A DNA stretch of 15,339 bases from Muribaculaceae bacterium (GCA_016287065.1 JAEEVB010000024.1:1-15339), one strand, 5' to 3'. Shown: positions 1 to 8,771, numbered from the stretch's first letter. Notes: a model not told the origin generated them from the sequence alone. Numbers and translations are program-made.

Positions 1-366
1 CAGAGCGGCAACTACGTGTACGACGGTGTTGACCCAAGCTACTGCGCCGCAGTGAAAGCCGACGGCAACATCAATGTGACCGGTGGCACCGTTAATGTGA
101 CCAGCACAGCAACTGGCGGTCGCGGATTGAACGCCGACGGCACCATCAACATTGATGAGAGCAGCGCCACCACCAACATCGACATCAAGGCCAATGGCGC
201 TGGTGGAGTGCTTGCCACAAACTCAAGCGGCAGCGGTGAAACGCCCAAGTCCTACCGCCTGTATGTGGCCAAACCTAGCGGTTACAGCAACTGGAATAAT
301 TCTAATGTGTATCTCTATAAGAGTGACGGCACACTGGTGGCTAACATCACGAGCAATACCGTATAG
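1..366 (+). CDS. Beta-helix carbohydrate-binding-like protein (DUF4353/Cthe_2159 style), 5'-truncated, ends at in-frame TAG
   Basis: The reading frame is open from the window's first base (QSGNYVYDG...), so the true start lies upstream. The protein shows short hydrophobic/Thr/Gly-rich repeats such as ADGNINVTGG and ADGTINI, typical rungs of a right-handed parallel beta-helix. Repeats of this style are found in the Cthe_2159/DUF4353 family, whose founder is a secreted polysaccharide- and calcium-binding protein. After about residue 80 the pattern changes to a strand-rich segment (YRLYVAKPSGYSNW, VYLYKSDGTLV). The frame meets TAG at 364-366. The same frame continues without another stop to 1902, and its next residues (RSSGSTTLTFYYYDF) carry on this segment. 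I therefore read 1-1902 as one gene broken by a nonsense codon, not two genes. Family assignment is by style of sequence, and the carbohydrate ligand is inferred. Confidence 0.72.
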   Translation, partial: QSGNYVYDGVDPSYCAAVKADGNINVTGGTVNVTSTATGGRGLNADGTINIDESSATTNIDIKANGAGGVLATNSSGSGETPKSYRLYVAKPSGYSNWNNSNVYLYKSDGTLVANITSNTV

Positions 367-474
367 AGGTCGTCGGGTTCGACTACACTCACATTTTACT
401 ACTACGACTTTGGTTCGGCCAACAGCGACACCTACTACATTGGAGGTACCTACAATTCTTATACCCTCAAGACT

Positions 475-1902
475 GTGACCTTCACAGGACCCACCAGCGG
501 CGAGGACCTGTACTACCAGATATCGAGCCGTTATAGCAGCAGTGGTTCGACGCTCACCTTCTCGATGACCAATGTGACCTCACAGTATGGTGGCAGCAGC
601 GAGCAGGGCGAAGACTCGGGCGAGAGCTACAACGCCTCGGGCATCAAGGCCAACGGCAATGTGACCATAGGCGGCGGCACCATCACCATAGCCAACAGCG
701 GCGCCATGAGCAAGAGCATCAAGAGCAAGGCTACTTGCACCATTAATGGAGGCAACCTGACGCTGAAACCCAGCGGCGCTATGCAAGTGATCAACAACGA
801 TGCTAGCTACAGCAGCGGTATCAAGGCCGTCGACTTTGTGATGAACGACGGTACGCTTGGCATTACCGCAACGGGTACGGCAGGCAAGGGCATCTCGACC
901 ACGACGATGACCACCAACGGCGGCACCATCACGGTGACCAACAGTGGCGCTGCTCAGGCAGCATCGACCAGTGGTGACTACTACACCGCCAAGGGTTTCA
1001 AGACCGACGGCGACATGAATCTGCTGGGTGGCACCATCACCATCACCATGACCGGTAAAGGCGGCAAGGGTATTAAGGTGAACGGCAACTATGTGCAAGG
1101 CAACACCGACACCACCGGTCCCACACTCACCGTTTCGACCACAGGAACCGCTGCAGGAACAAGCAGCAGTGGCGGCTGGGGTCCTGGCGGCGGCTCAAGC
1201 GTGAGCGGCTCGGCCAAGGGTGTGAAGGTTGAAGGCACCATCACCATCAATGGCGGCACCGCCAAGGTGAGCGCCACAGGCGGTGAAGGCAGTGAAGGCA
1301 TCGAAAGCAAGACCACCATGACCATCAACGGTGGCTACATTGAGTGCAACACCTACGACGATGCCCTGAACTGTGCTGGTCACATGTACATCAAGGGTGG
1401 CTTCATTTATGCAGTGGCCACCAACAACGATGCCATTGACAGCAACGGTAACATGTACCTGAGCGGCGGTATGGTCTTCTGCTACGGTAGCGAAGAAGGT
1501 CTTGACGCCAACAGCGAGGGTGGCTATAAAGTGTATATCCAAAGTGGTGCCAACATTGCCGCAATAGGTCGTAGCATGGGTGCCATCGAGAGTGGCGCTT
1601 CTATCAGCCAGTCTTGCTATCAGACAACTGCCAGTTCCAACACTTGGTATGCCCTGTATAACGGCAACACAGTAGTGGCTGCATTCCAGGTGCCCACCCT
1701 GAGCAGTGGCGGCGGTAGTGGCTGGGGCCCCGGCGGCGGTAGCAGCGGTGGCTCTACCATGGTGGTTACCTCGCCATCGTGCAAGCTCTACAGCGGCGTA
1801 ACCGGCAGCGGCACCTCGTTCTGGAGCGGCAAGGGCTACAGCAATGCCAGCGGCGGTTCGAATGTTTCGCTTTCCAGCTACTCTGGTGGCGGCGGTTGGT
1901 AA
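475..1902 (+). CDS. Beta-helix carbohydrate-binding-like protein, 3' part downstream of the in-frame TAG (possible pseudogene)
   Basis: This is the continuation, in the same frame, of the gene at 1-366. The frame is open from 367, and the first possible start (GTG, 475) has no convincing ribosome site, so independent translation is doubtful. The body is a run of beta-helix rungs: GIKANGNVTIGGG, KSIKSKATCTINGG, KGIKVNGNY, EGIESKTTMTINGGYIE, DALNCAGHMYIKGG, DAIDSNGNMYLSGG and EGLDANSEGG. The recurring Asp/Asn at the turns is what is expected of the Cthe_2159 (DUF4353) fold, where such acidic turns bind calcium. Two nearly identical glycine-rich stretches (GWGPGGGSS, at 1174-1200 and 1720-1746) interrupt the helix and look like linkers or low-complexity insertions. 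There is no sorting-type C-terminal domain; the protein ends in SYSGGGGW. It was probably exported, judging by composition, but the signal peptide would lie outside the window. A terminator follows at about 2000-2036. Confidence 0.72.
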   Translation: MTFTGPTSGEDLYYQISSRYSSSGSTLTFSMTNVTSQYGGSSEQGEDSGESYNASGIKANGNVTIGGGTITIANSGAMSKSIKSKATCTINGGNLTLKPSGAMQVINNDASYSSGIKAVDFVMNDGTLGITATGTAGKGISTTTMTTNGGTITVTNSGAAQAASTSGDYYTAKGFKTDGDMNLLGGTITITMTGKGGKGIKVNGNYVQGNTDTTGPTLTVSTTGTAAGTSSSGGWGPGGGSSVSGSAKGVKVEGTITINGGTAKVSATGGEGSEGIESKTTMTINGGYIECNTYDDALNCAGHMYIKGGFIYAVATNNDAIDSNGNMYLSGGMVFCYGSEEGLDANSEGGYKVYIQSGANIAAIGRSMGAIESGASISQSCYQTTASSNTWYALYNGNTVVAAFQVPTLSSGGGSGWGPGGGSSGGSTMVVTSPSCKLYSGVTGSGTSFWSGKGYSNASGGSNVSLSSYSGGGGW

Positions 1903-1999
1903 TCTTATTGAACAACATTATTTACTGCAAAATATTTCATAAGGATAAGCATTTATATTTTTAATGGTAATAGTTAGGATTTAGTAAAATATCCGGATG

Positions 2000-2036
2000 G
2001 CCGCCATAGCAGGGATGCTGTGGCGGTCGTTTTTTT
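2000..2036 (+). terminator. Rho-independent terminator of the beta-helix gene
   Basis: An 11-bp stem, CCGCCATAGCA (2001-2011) with TGCTGTGGCGG (2016-2026), contains one G-U pair and closes a GGGA tetraloop. Seven T residues follow at 2030-2036. The T-tract lies on the + side only, so it serves the gene ending at 1902. The rest of the 1903-2157 gap shows no gene. Confidence 0.88.
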
Positions 2037-2157
2037 GTAACAGAGAAAACTGTGTTACGTCCGTCCTAAGAAAAAGGCGGAATAAGATGTGACAGTGAAT
2101 GCGCTTATATCTGAAACCGACTAACGCAGAGTCTACGAAATATGTCTGTAATTAAAT

Positions 2158-2868
2158 TCAGAACCAGAGCAGGAAGTGCTGGAGAGGCAGACCGGGGCGA
2201 GAAACAATGATGGCGAGTTTCTCGTTGGTATAGGTGTGTCCGTGCTGGAGCTGGGCCTTGGTGCGCTCCCAAAGCTGCTTCATGAGACTGCTGTTAGCGA
2301 TGTTGCGAATGATGACCACGGCCTCGCCCTGTAGCACGCCTTGCAAGTGCGCCGAGAGGGAATCGAGCTGCTGCTGGTTGAAAATGCGGTCGATGACTAT
2401 GAAGGGAAGTTGCTGCGTGTGGGCGTAATGAGTAAAGGCCTCATCGAGGCTTGCAAATGCAGTGATGCGCCCCTGGAACCGCTCAAGCACCTGCCGCGTG
2501 ACAGGGAAGTGGAGCGGTTGCTGTGCCAATAGTGTGCAGGTGGTACGGGAATCGGGCAAGAGGGTGGCAGCGACAGCCACGCCATAGTCGATGCCCACGT
2601 GCAGAATGTGGGCGGGTTGGAAAAAGTTGGAGATGCGGAACAGCATCTTGGCATTCTTGTCGGTAATGACGGCCGGGTGATGCCTATACCGCTTGGCCTT
2701 CTCGGCTGCCGCGCTGCGCAGTTGCAGCAACTCGTCGTAGGCATAATAGGGCAACCGTTCTCTCAGCACATTACGCACAAAGTTGAACGCAAAGGGCGAA
2801 TGTATGCCAAAGCCGCCACTACGGTGGTGGCGGCTCAATGCTGTGCGGTATCGGTGAATGCGCCCCAT
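2158..2868 (-). CDS. Degenerate class I methyltransferase-like protein
   Basis: This 236-residue soluble protein has no signal peptide or membrane segment. Its N-terminus contains GGFGIHSPFAFNFVRNVL (residues 18-35), a signature I associate with a Bacteroidetes family usually labelled SAM-dependent methyltransferase. ILHVGIDYGVAVAATLLP (88-105) sits where the nucleotide-binding loop (motif I) of a Rossmann methyltransferase would be. It has only spaced glycines rather than the usual E/DxGxGxG, and no clear acidic residue follows at the end of strand 2. PFIVIDRIF (155-163) could be strand 4. Catalytic activity is therefore uncertain. The ATG lies 13 bp after the stop of the YfhO gene, so the two are probably co-transcribed and may share an envelope-related role. 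That role is inferred from position only. The gene itself is secure; the function is not. Confidence 0.72.
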   Translation of the reverse strand: MGRIHRYRTALSRHHRSGGFGIHSPFAFNFVRNVLRERLPYYAYDELLQLRSAAAEKAKRYRHHPAVITDKNAKMLFRISNFFQPAHILHVGIDYGVAVAATLLPDSRTTCTLLAQQPLHFPVTRQVLERFQGRITAFASLDEAFTHYAHTQQLPFIVIDRIFNQQQLDSLSAHLQGVLQGEAVVIIRNIANSSLMKQLWERTKAQLQHGHTYTNEKLAIIVSRPGLPLQHFLLWF

Positions 2869-2881
2869 GCCTCAACGAGCA

Positions 2882-5488
2882 TCAAGATTGAGCGTCGGCC
2901 GCCTTCTTGCGGCGACGAATGAACGGCCAGGCGATGGCAGCAAGGGCAGCAATGAAGATGACGATGATGGCCGTCTTGGCGGTACCGTCGGTAGTGTGCA
3001 CCTCGTCGGGATCAAACGAGAAGGTGATGCTGTGATCGCCAGCAGGTACCTGAATGGCACGCAGCACATAATTCACGCGGCCAATGGGCACTTCCTTGCC
3101 ATCGATAGTGGCCTTCCAGCCCCAGGGGAAGTAGATCTCGCTGAATACTGCCAGACGGTCGCCAGCGCTGTGGCTGTGATAGGTGAGCAGATTGGGCTTG
3201 TACGACGTTTCGAAGATGGTGTCGCCCGCCTCCTTGGGTGTAGCGGTGCCCAGTTCCTTCTGGAACTTGGCATCGGCCACGGCAGCACGGGCGGCATCGA
3301 AGTTGTCGAGGAATCGCATCTCGGCATTGGCATCTTTCACATAGGTGAGCGTATCGACAAACCATGCATTGCCCAGCGCGCCGGGATTCTGCTGACAGCT
3401 CTTGTCGTCGAAGATAATATACTTGGTGTTAAGCATGTTGAACACCGACTGGTTCGCAAGGTTGAACTGGTTGTCCTTGATGAGTTGGTTCTCGATAAGG
3501 TCGTTATAGCGCGTGAGCTTGGCTGCGTGGTAGCCGCCCACAGTCTTGTGGAAGTAGGAGGCATTGGGCGACATGAAGCCCGGTGCATCGAGCACGCGGT
3601 AGTTCATGGCAGTATCTTGCAGGATGTTCTGGTCAACAGGCCTTGCTTCAAAGCGTGCGGGATTGATGTCGACCTTGCTGATGAAGGAGTTCTGGTCCAC
3701 ATAGCGCTTATTCACTGTGTAGAGGTCGATGAGAGCCAAGGCGGCGATAATCAGGGTAGTGACCACAGGTTTGGTCTTGAGCCAACCCTTGAGCGCGGCG
3801 AAGATCACGCCAAAGCCCAGAATAATGAAAGCGAGGCTGCGCCAGGCATCGCTACTCACGAGCGACATGCGTATGGCGTCGATATTAGGTCGTAGCGACT
3901 GTGTGGCCTGCGGATCGCCCACTTGCGAATTGATCATGTCGAGCGTCTGCTTGTCGGTCTGCGTGAAGTTGCTGAAGATACTCGGGAACAGGGCGAAGAT
4001 GAGACACAAGGCTGCACAGACACCAAATGAGGCGTAGAGTGCGGTGCGGTGCTTCTTGAGGAAGTCCTCCTCGGTAAGCATCTTGTGAACGGCCAACACG
4101 GCCAGCAGCGGAATGGTGAACTCGGCGATGACCAGGATGCTCGACACAGTGCGGAACTTGTTATAGAGCGGGAAGTGGTCGATAAACAGGTCGCTGAACC
4201 ACATCAGGTTGTGACCCCACGAGAGCAGGATGGCAAGAATGGTGACAATGAGCAGCGCCCACTTGACGGGCCCCTTGACCACGATGCATCCCAGCAGGAA
4301 CAGGGCCAGGAACAGCGCGCCCACATACACGGGGCCATTGGTGCCCGGCTGGTCGCCGAAGTATTGCGTGAAGAAGGCGAGCGCCTGGTCGTCGATGGGA
4401 CCGAACTTGCCCTCGCTGAAGAGTTTGTTATAGGCGCTGGTCTTGTCGAGCGTGACGCCGTTGTTCACAATCTGCGAGGGGTCGTTCTCGTTCTTGCCGG
4501 GCTTCATCGATGCCCCACCCTTCACGTTAGGCACGAGCAGGGTGAAGGTCTCGTCGATGCCGTAGCTCCAGTGGGTGATGTACTCCTTGTCGAGACCACC
4601 GGTGTCCTCCTGTGGCTGCTGCGCCTTGTCGCCCTGCGTGAGTTCGCTGTGCCCGCCGCGCATGGTCTCCTTCGAGTACTTGTAGCTCAGGTACAGGTTG
4701 GGGGCATTGGCGGCCACGGCGAGCAAGCCAGCCACGGCAATGGTGGCGGTGGCTATGCCCCAGCGGCCCACCTTCTTCTCCTTGATGGCCTTGCACAGGA
4801 AGGCGATGATGAGCGCCACAATCACGAAACCGAAGTAATAGCTCATTTGTATGTGGTTAGACATGAGCTGCAGCGCGCCAAACAAGGCTGTCACCACGCC
4901 GCCAGCCAAATACTTGCCGCGGTAGCACCACACGATACCCGCAATGGTGGGCGGGATGTAGGCCAGAGTGAGCAGTTTCCAGATGTGCCCTGCTCCGATA
5001 ATGATGATGAAATAGGTGGAGAAGGCATACCCGATGGCGCCCAGCACGGCATAGTACCACTTCATCTTGAACGCCATCATGAGAATAAAGAAGCCGAGCA
5101 TGAGCATGAACAGCCAGCTCACTGGCTCGGGGAAGCCGAAGATGCGCAACGAGTAGATGTCGCCCACCCACTTGAGCATGTTGCTGCTGTCATACGACGG
5201 GCTGATCTGGAAGGTGGGCATACCACCAAACAGGGCGTTGGTCCATCGCGTCACCTCTCCGTTATTGTTTTCTGAGAAGAGTTTACCCTCCTGACCATTG
5301 GCAAGGCCTTGCATGATGTCGCCTTGCTGCATCACGTCGCCACGCACATCGTTGGGATAGAAGTAAATCCACGCGATGGCAATGAAGATGAGGATGGCGA
5401 AAACCACTCCCAGATAACGGGAATATTTGCTGAACACTGAAGCCGTCTTGTCGGCTTTATTCTGGTTCTTATCGGCTTTATTCTGCAT
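2882..5488 (-). CDS. YfhO-family polytopic membrane protein (GT-C glycosyltransferase-like)
   Basis: This 868-residue protein has about 13-14 predicted membrane helices (roughly 25-44, 122-142, 145-166, 172-188, 193-212, 214-234, 243-262, 388-406, 408-424, 448-468, 481-503, 550-568, 576-592, 837-858). A large soluble stretch lies between about 595 and 835. The first periplasmic loop holds DVRGDVMQQGDIMQG and LFGGMPTFQISPSYDS, hallmarks of Bacteroidetes YfhO proteins. Acidic residues in this loop are where GT-C enzymes place their catalytic Asp. In Bacillus, YfhO helps glycosylate lipoteichoic acid; the acceptor in Bacteroidetes is not established. The C-terminus is a membrane anchor followed by a basic tail (RRRKK). 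The start is the only plausible Met before the first helix. The first 14 residues contain a small duplication (QNKADKNQNKADK). It is the first gene of a two-gene unit with the methyltransferase-like gene, and divergent from xerD. Confidence 0.9.
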   Translation of the reverse strand: MQNKADKNQNKADKTASVFSKYSRYLGVVFAILIFIAIAWIYFYPNDVRGDVMQQGDIMQGLANGQEGKLFSENNNGEVTRWTNALFGGMPTFQISPSYDSSNMLKWVGDIYSLRIFGFPEPVSWLFMLMLGFFILMMAFKMKWYYAVLGAIGYAFSTYFIIIIGAGHIWKLLTLAYIPPTIAGIVWCYRGKYLAGGVVTALFGALQLMSNHIQMSYYFGFVIVALIIAFLCKAIKEKKVGRWGIATATIAVAGLLAVAANAPNLYLSYKYSKETMRGGHSELTQGDKAQQPQEDTGGLDKEYITHWSYGIDETFTLLVPNVKGGASMKPGKNENDPSQIVNNGVTLDKTSAYNKLFSEGKFGPIDDQALAFFTQYFGDQPGTNGPVYVGALFLALFLLGCIVVKGPVKWALLIVTILAILLSWGHNLMWFSDLFIDHFPLYNKFRTVSSILVIAEFTIPLLAVLAVHKMLTEEDFLKKHRTALYASFGVCAALCLIFALFPSIFSNFTQTDKQTLDMINSQVGDPQATQSLRPNIDAIRMSLVSSDAWRSLAFIILGFGVIFAALKGWLKTKPVVTTLIIAALALIDLYTVNKRYVDQNSFISKVDINPARFEARPVDQNILQDTAMNYRVLDAPGFMSPNASYFHKTVGGYHAAKLTRYNDLIENQLIKDNQFNLANQSVFNMLNTKYIIFDDKSCQQNPGALGNAWFVDTLTYVKDANAEMRFLDNFDAARAAVADAKFQKELGTATPKEAGDTIFETSYKPNLLTYHSHSAGDRLAVFSEIYFPWGWKATIDGKEVPIGRVNYVLRAIQVPAGDHSITFSFDPDEVHTTDGTAKTAIIVIFIAALAAIAWPFIRRRKKAADAQS
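5451..5485 (-). repeat. 14-bp direct repeat inside the YfhO start region
   Basis: TCGGCTTTATTCTG occurs at 5451-5464 and again at 5472-5485, 21 bp (seven codons) apart. It keeps the frame and duplicates the peptide NKADK in the cytoplasmic N-terminus of the YfhO protein. The copies are identical, which suggests a recent slippage duplication. Confidence 0.85.
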
Positions 5489-5554
5489 GATTTAAAAGTT
5501 TTTTTAGCGATTTAGGGTGTAAAATTACACAAAAATCAACAAATAATGCTTAGA

Positions 5555-5588
5555 TTTGCTCAAGAAAAGCATTTTGACACTATTTTCG
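5555..5588 (+). promoter_or_regulatory. Possible xerD promoter
   Basis: TTTG at 5555-5558 and TATTTTCG at 5581-5588 resemble the Bacteroidetes -33 and -7 elements. The 22-base spacer is slightly long, and the -7 differs at one base from TAnnTTTG. If real, transcription would begin near 5594-5598. That rules out the most upstream ATG (5546) as the start of xerD and favours 5597 or 5615. Confidence 0.3.
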
Positions 5589-5596
5589 GGTCTGAA

Positions 5597-6526
<930 letters not shown>

Positions 6527-6565
6527 GCAAACCAGTTAACCCCATCATAGACAATAGAAAACAAG

Positions 6566-6595
6566 CAGGAGTCCCGCCGTCAGGCAGAACCCCTG
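6566..6595 (-). terminator. Probable terminator of the 6646-7503 gene
   Basis: On the - strand, CAGGGGTTCT (6595-6586) pairs with GGGACTCCTG (6575-6566) using two G-U pairs, around a 10-base loop that can itself pair GCC/GGC. The downstream bases are CTTGTTTT, a weak U-rich tail. The pairing is poorer on the + strand, which points to the - strand gene. A smaller perfect stem, CTGTCG/CGACAG (6624-6640), lies just after the stop codon but lacks a U-tract. Confidence 0.4.
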
Positions 6596-6645
6596 TTAAT
6601 TCGTGCGATAATGAATCCAGACCCTGTCGGGAGACGACAGAACCA

Positions 6646-7503
6646 TTACTTCATGATCTTTTCGGTCTTGCTGGTGCCATCGCTGTAGGTGGTCACGGCA
6701 ATGGTGAGACCCTGAGGCTGCATCATCTCCTTGCCATCGATGTTGAAGTAACGCACACCGGCCACCGTCTTGCCCTGAGCAATCTCGGTCACGCCTGTGG
6801 GAGTATTCTCGTAGGTGTAGCCAATCTCAGTCACGGGCAGCTCCACATTGGTGCCACAACCTAGCATAACGGTTGCATCGGGGAAGTCGTAACCCTGGGC
6901 AAAGTCGGTGAAGCTCACCGAGTTGTTGGTGTAGGTCATGCACTTGCCACGGATGCCCGAGGTGTAGAAGGGAGCGTAGTCGCTGCCCGAGGTGCAGTTG
7001 TCGTCGTCCAGAGCGTCATAAACCATGGTCACAATCAGGGTTTTGCCGGGAGTGTAGGCAAAATCCATATTGTATTCCAGCTCGCAGTCGTCGCCATAGT
7101 TCTCCACCAAGTCAATTTCCAAAGCATCCTCGCCCACAAGGGTGCCTAACTCGAAGAATTGCTTCTTGTTATCCACCACAGCAAACTCGGTGGCGTCGCT
7201 CTCCTGCATATAGATCTTCACATTGCGCTCAATCGTCTCAAACGACTCGCTCATAAATGTGAATTTCAGCGATTTGATCTTCACATTCTGCTTGCCGTCG
7301 AGGTCAGCCAGCAGGTCGGGCGTGAAAAGCATCTGAGCACCGGTGTGAGCCAGGTAGAAGTTGGTCGGGGCCATGTCGAAGTAAGAGCCATTGTAGGGGT
7401 TGGCGCTCGAAATGTCGCCCACGTTAATGATGCCGCTGGACTGAGCCTGGGCAGAGAGTGTGAATGCAGCTACAGCTGCCAGAATCATGTAAAATTTCTT
7501 CAT
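6646..7503 (-). CDS. Secreted protein of unknown function with sorting-like C-terminal tail
   Basis: From ATG 7503 the product has 285 residues and begins with a classic signal peptide: MKKF, a hydrophobic core, then LSAQAQ with likely cleavage after residue 20. The open frame extends to 7566, but the added residues would bury the signal peptide, so I start at 7503. The mature body (about 21-235) is rich in beta-strand patterns and acidic residues, with phrases such as FYLAHTGAQMLFTPDLLADLDG, KSLKFTFMSESF and YTPGKTLIVTMVYDA. These suggest a jelly-roll or immunoglobulin-like surface domain, but I recognise no family. The last 40 residues (GVRYFNIDGKEM, GLTIAVTTYSDGT, KIMK) resemble Bacteroidetes C-terminal sorting domains and match the tail of the protein at 13053-14972. 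It is probably exported to the surface or outside the cell; type IX export is inferred. It is monocistronic. Confidence 0.78.
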   Translation of the reverse strand: MKKFYMILAAVAAFTLSAQAQSSGIINVGDISSANPYNGSYFDMAPTNFYLAHTGAQMLFTPDLLADLDGKQNVKIKSLKFTFMSESFETIERNVKIYMQESDATEFAVVDNKKQFFELGTLVGEDALEIDLVENYGDDCELEYNMDFAYTPGKTLIVTMVYDALDDDNCTSGSDYAPFYTSGIRGKCMTYTNNSVSFTDFAQGYDFPDATVMLGCGTNVELPVTEIGYTYENTPTGVTEIAQGKTVAGVRYFNIDGKEMMQPQGLTIAVTTYSDGTSKTEKIMK

Positions 7504-7563
7504 AATTAATGGTTTTAAGCAGTTGATAATTAAAAAATTTGTTCTTTTGTTTACTTTTTTCTG

Positions 7564-7571
7564 CAAAAATA
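7564..7571 (-). promoter_or_regulatory. -7-like promoter element of the 6646-7503 gene
   Basis: TATTTTTG on the - strand fits TAnnTTTG exactly and lies about 60 bases before the ATG. No TTTG stands at the usual distance upstream. The nearest (7583-7586) is only 11 bases away, so only half of the promoter is convincing. Confidence 0.4.
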
Positions 7572-7718
7572 CTCATTTTTTACAAATAATCATCCACTCC
7601 AACCTTAAAAAATTAACCGAAAATCCACCTTCACAGCATCATTTCAGCAAGGACAGAGAGATGAGTCCATCAACAACTATGAGGTGTTCTTCAATGCCTG
7701 TGGAGCTCAGTAACTGTC

Positions 7719-7745
7719 AAAAAAAGGCTGGCGGTGAGGCCAGCC
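7719..7745 (-). terminator. Rho-independent terminator of the 7812-8714 gene
   Basis: On the - strand, a perfect 7-bp stem GGCTGGC (7745-7739) with GCCAGCC (7732-7726) and a 6-base loop is followed directly by seven T residues (7725-7719). It lies about 66 bases after the stop codon at 7812. Confidence 0.85.
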
Positions 7746-7811
7746 ATGTGGGTTTTGCATAAATTTCGGTCTGCTCCAATCTGGGCTATTCGCTGCCCGG
7801 CCCTATGAACT

Positions 7812-8714
7812 TCAGGCGGGAATTGAGGGGTGGAGAATGGAGGCAGTGTCGACAGTAGCCGATGTGGTGTCGGGGGCTACTTGAGGCTGTTCGCCACCCC
7901 AGTCGGCGGGAGCGATGACGATGTCGCTGTAGTCGCTACTGTCGAAGCCATAGCAGCGTATGACTACATTGAGTCCGTAATCCTTGATGACCTTGAGGTC
8001 TTTGTGTCGCGACTCGGTGTCGACCAGATACTTAATGATGATTTTCTTGGTCCAGTCAGCAATCTTAGCCACAATGCCCTTGATGGCGCCCACCCAGCCG
8101 TTGATGTGGACATAGAAGATGATGTTGTTGCCCTCGACCTGGGTCTTGGTGCACTGCAGGTCGATGCCCAGCTCTTCAAGATAGCTTATCTCGCTGTTGC
8201 CTATGGGGAAGGGTTTGGGCACGAGGTCGAGCTTGAGGCCCATGCGGCGGCAGGTGAGGGTGTCGTCGGTCATGTGCATGGTCTCGCAAGCGATGTAGTC
8301 GTCCTTGAGCAGTTCGACCTCGACTACCGGAGCCTCACCGTTGGTGATGCGGTAGAGCACGGTGGGGCTGGAACGCTTCATGCCGGGAATGAGGTTGCGG
8401 TTATACTTGCTCACGAAGTAGAGCCCGAGCTGGGCATATTGCTTGAGGGTGTTTTTCTCGTCACGCCCCATGAACTCCACCTTGTCGCCCCGGTCGATGA
8501 TGACCATGAGGTTGCTGTCGGGGTCGTAGGTGATGTCGTCGAAGATGTTGTTGCCGAAGCGGTCCTTGAGATTGAGCTGCTCGACAGTGGTCTTGAGGCT
8601 GCCCGATGGAGACAGGAAGCCAAACGCGTTGTCGCCCTTCTTGCAGGCCTGATGGCCAGCCACGATGAGAATCATCGCCACAGTGGCGACAGAGATACAG
8701 ATGGATTTTTTCAT
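7812..8714 (-). CDS. Exported protein of unknown function
   Basis: The product has 300 residues. The N-terminus (MKKSICISVATVAMILIVAG) is a signal sequence. It is followed by HQACKKGD, where Cys24 sits at a position suggesting a lipoprotein, but the preceding His-Gln-Ala is a poor lipobox, so signal peptidase I cleavage is also possible. The mature part mixes strands and helices without repeats: a region rich in Asp (NNIFDDITYDPDSN, about 55-68), a helical stretch (LKQYAQLGLYFVSKYN), and a segment VGAIKGIVAKIADWTKKIIIKYLV (about 210-233) that could be an amphipathic helix. A Pro/Thr-rich tail (QVAPDTTSATVDTAS) ends the protein. I do not recognise a family. It is transcribed alone, with its own promoter-like sequence and a strong terminator. 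Codon use looks like its neighbours, so recent transfer is not indicated. Confidence 0.8.
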   Translation of the reverse strand: MKKSICISVATVAMILIVAGHQACKKGDNAFGFLSPSGSLKTTVEQLNLKDRFGNNIFDDITYDPDSNLMVIIDRGDKVEFMGRDEKNTLKQYAQLGLYFVSKYNRNLIPGMKRSSPTVLYRITNGEAPVVEVELLKDDYIACETMHMTDDTLTCRRMGLKLDLVPKPFPIGNSEISYLEELGIDLQCTKTQVEGNNIIFYVHINGWVGAIKGIVAKIADWTKKIIIKYLVDTESRHKDLKVIKDYGLNVVIRCYGFDSSDYSDIVIAPADWGGEQPQVAPDTTSATVDTASILHPSIPA

Positions 8715-8738
8715 TGTTTCAAGTCGTAGCTAAGTGAT

Positions 8739-8771
8739 TAAATATAACATTTGAAAAAGGTGGATAGCAAA
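8739..8771 (-). promoter_or_regulatory. Probable promoter of the 7812-8714 gene
   Basis: On the - strand, TTTG (8771-8768), 21 bases and TATATTTA (8746-8739) match the Bacteroidetes pattern except for the last base of the -7 box. It leaves a leader of about 20 bases before ATG 8714. Confidence 0.45.

Larger units (their letters stand above)
7504..7811. other. Intergenic region with leader, promoter element and terminator
   Basis: This 308-base gap lies between two - strand genes. It holds the A/T-rich leader of the downstream gene (7504-7563), a -7-like box (7564-7571) and the terminator of the upstream gene (7719-7745). Between 7600 and 7715 I see no convincing gene. Confidence 0.6.

Noticed and set aside
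4049..5275. Long + strand open frame (408 codons) opposite the YfhO gene
   Set aside because: It lies wholly inside the opposite strand of a recognisable membrane protein and is full of Glu/His/Gln runs without domain signatures.
7612..7713. Short + strand frame ending FFNACGAQ, looking like the tail of a lost gene
   Set aside because: Only about 33 codons, no start codon and no recognised homology. It could be chance and is not enough to call a pseudogene.
7830..8729. + strand open frame (299 codons) nearly coextensive with the 7812-8714 gene
   Set aside because: The - strand frame has a signal peptide, promoter and terminator. The + strand frame has an acidic, low-information composition and no start signals.
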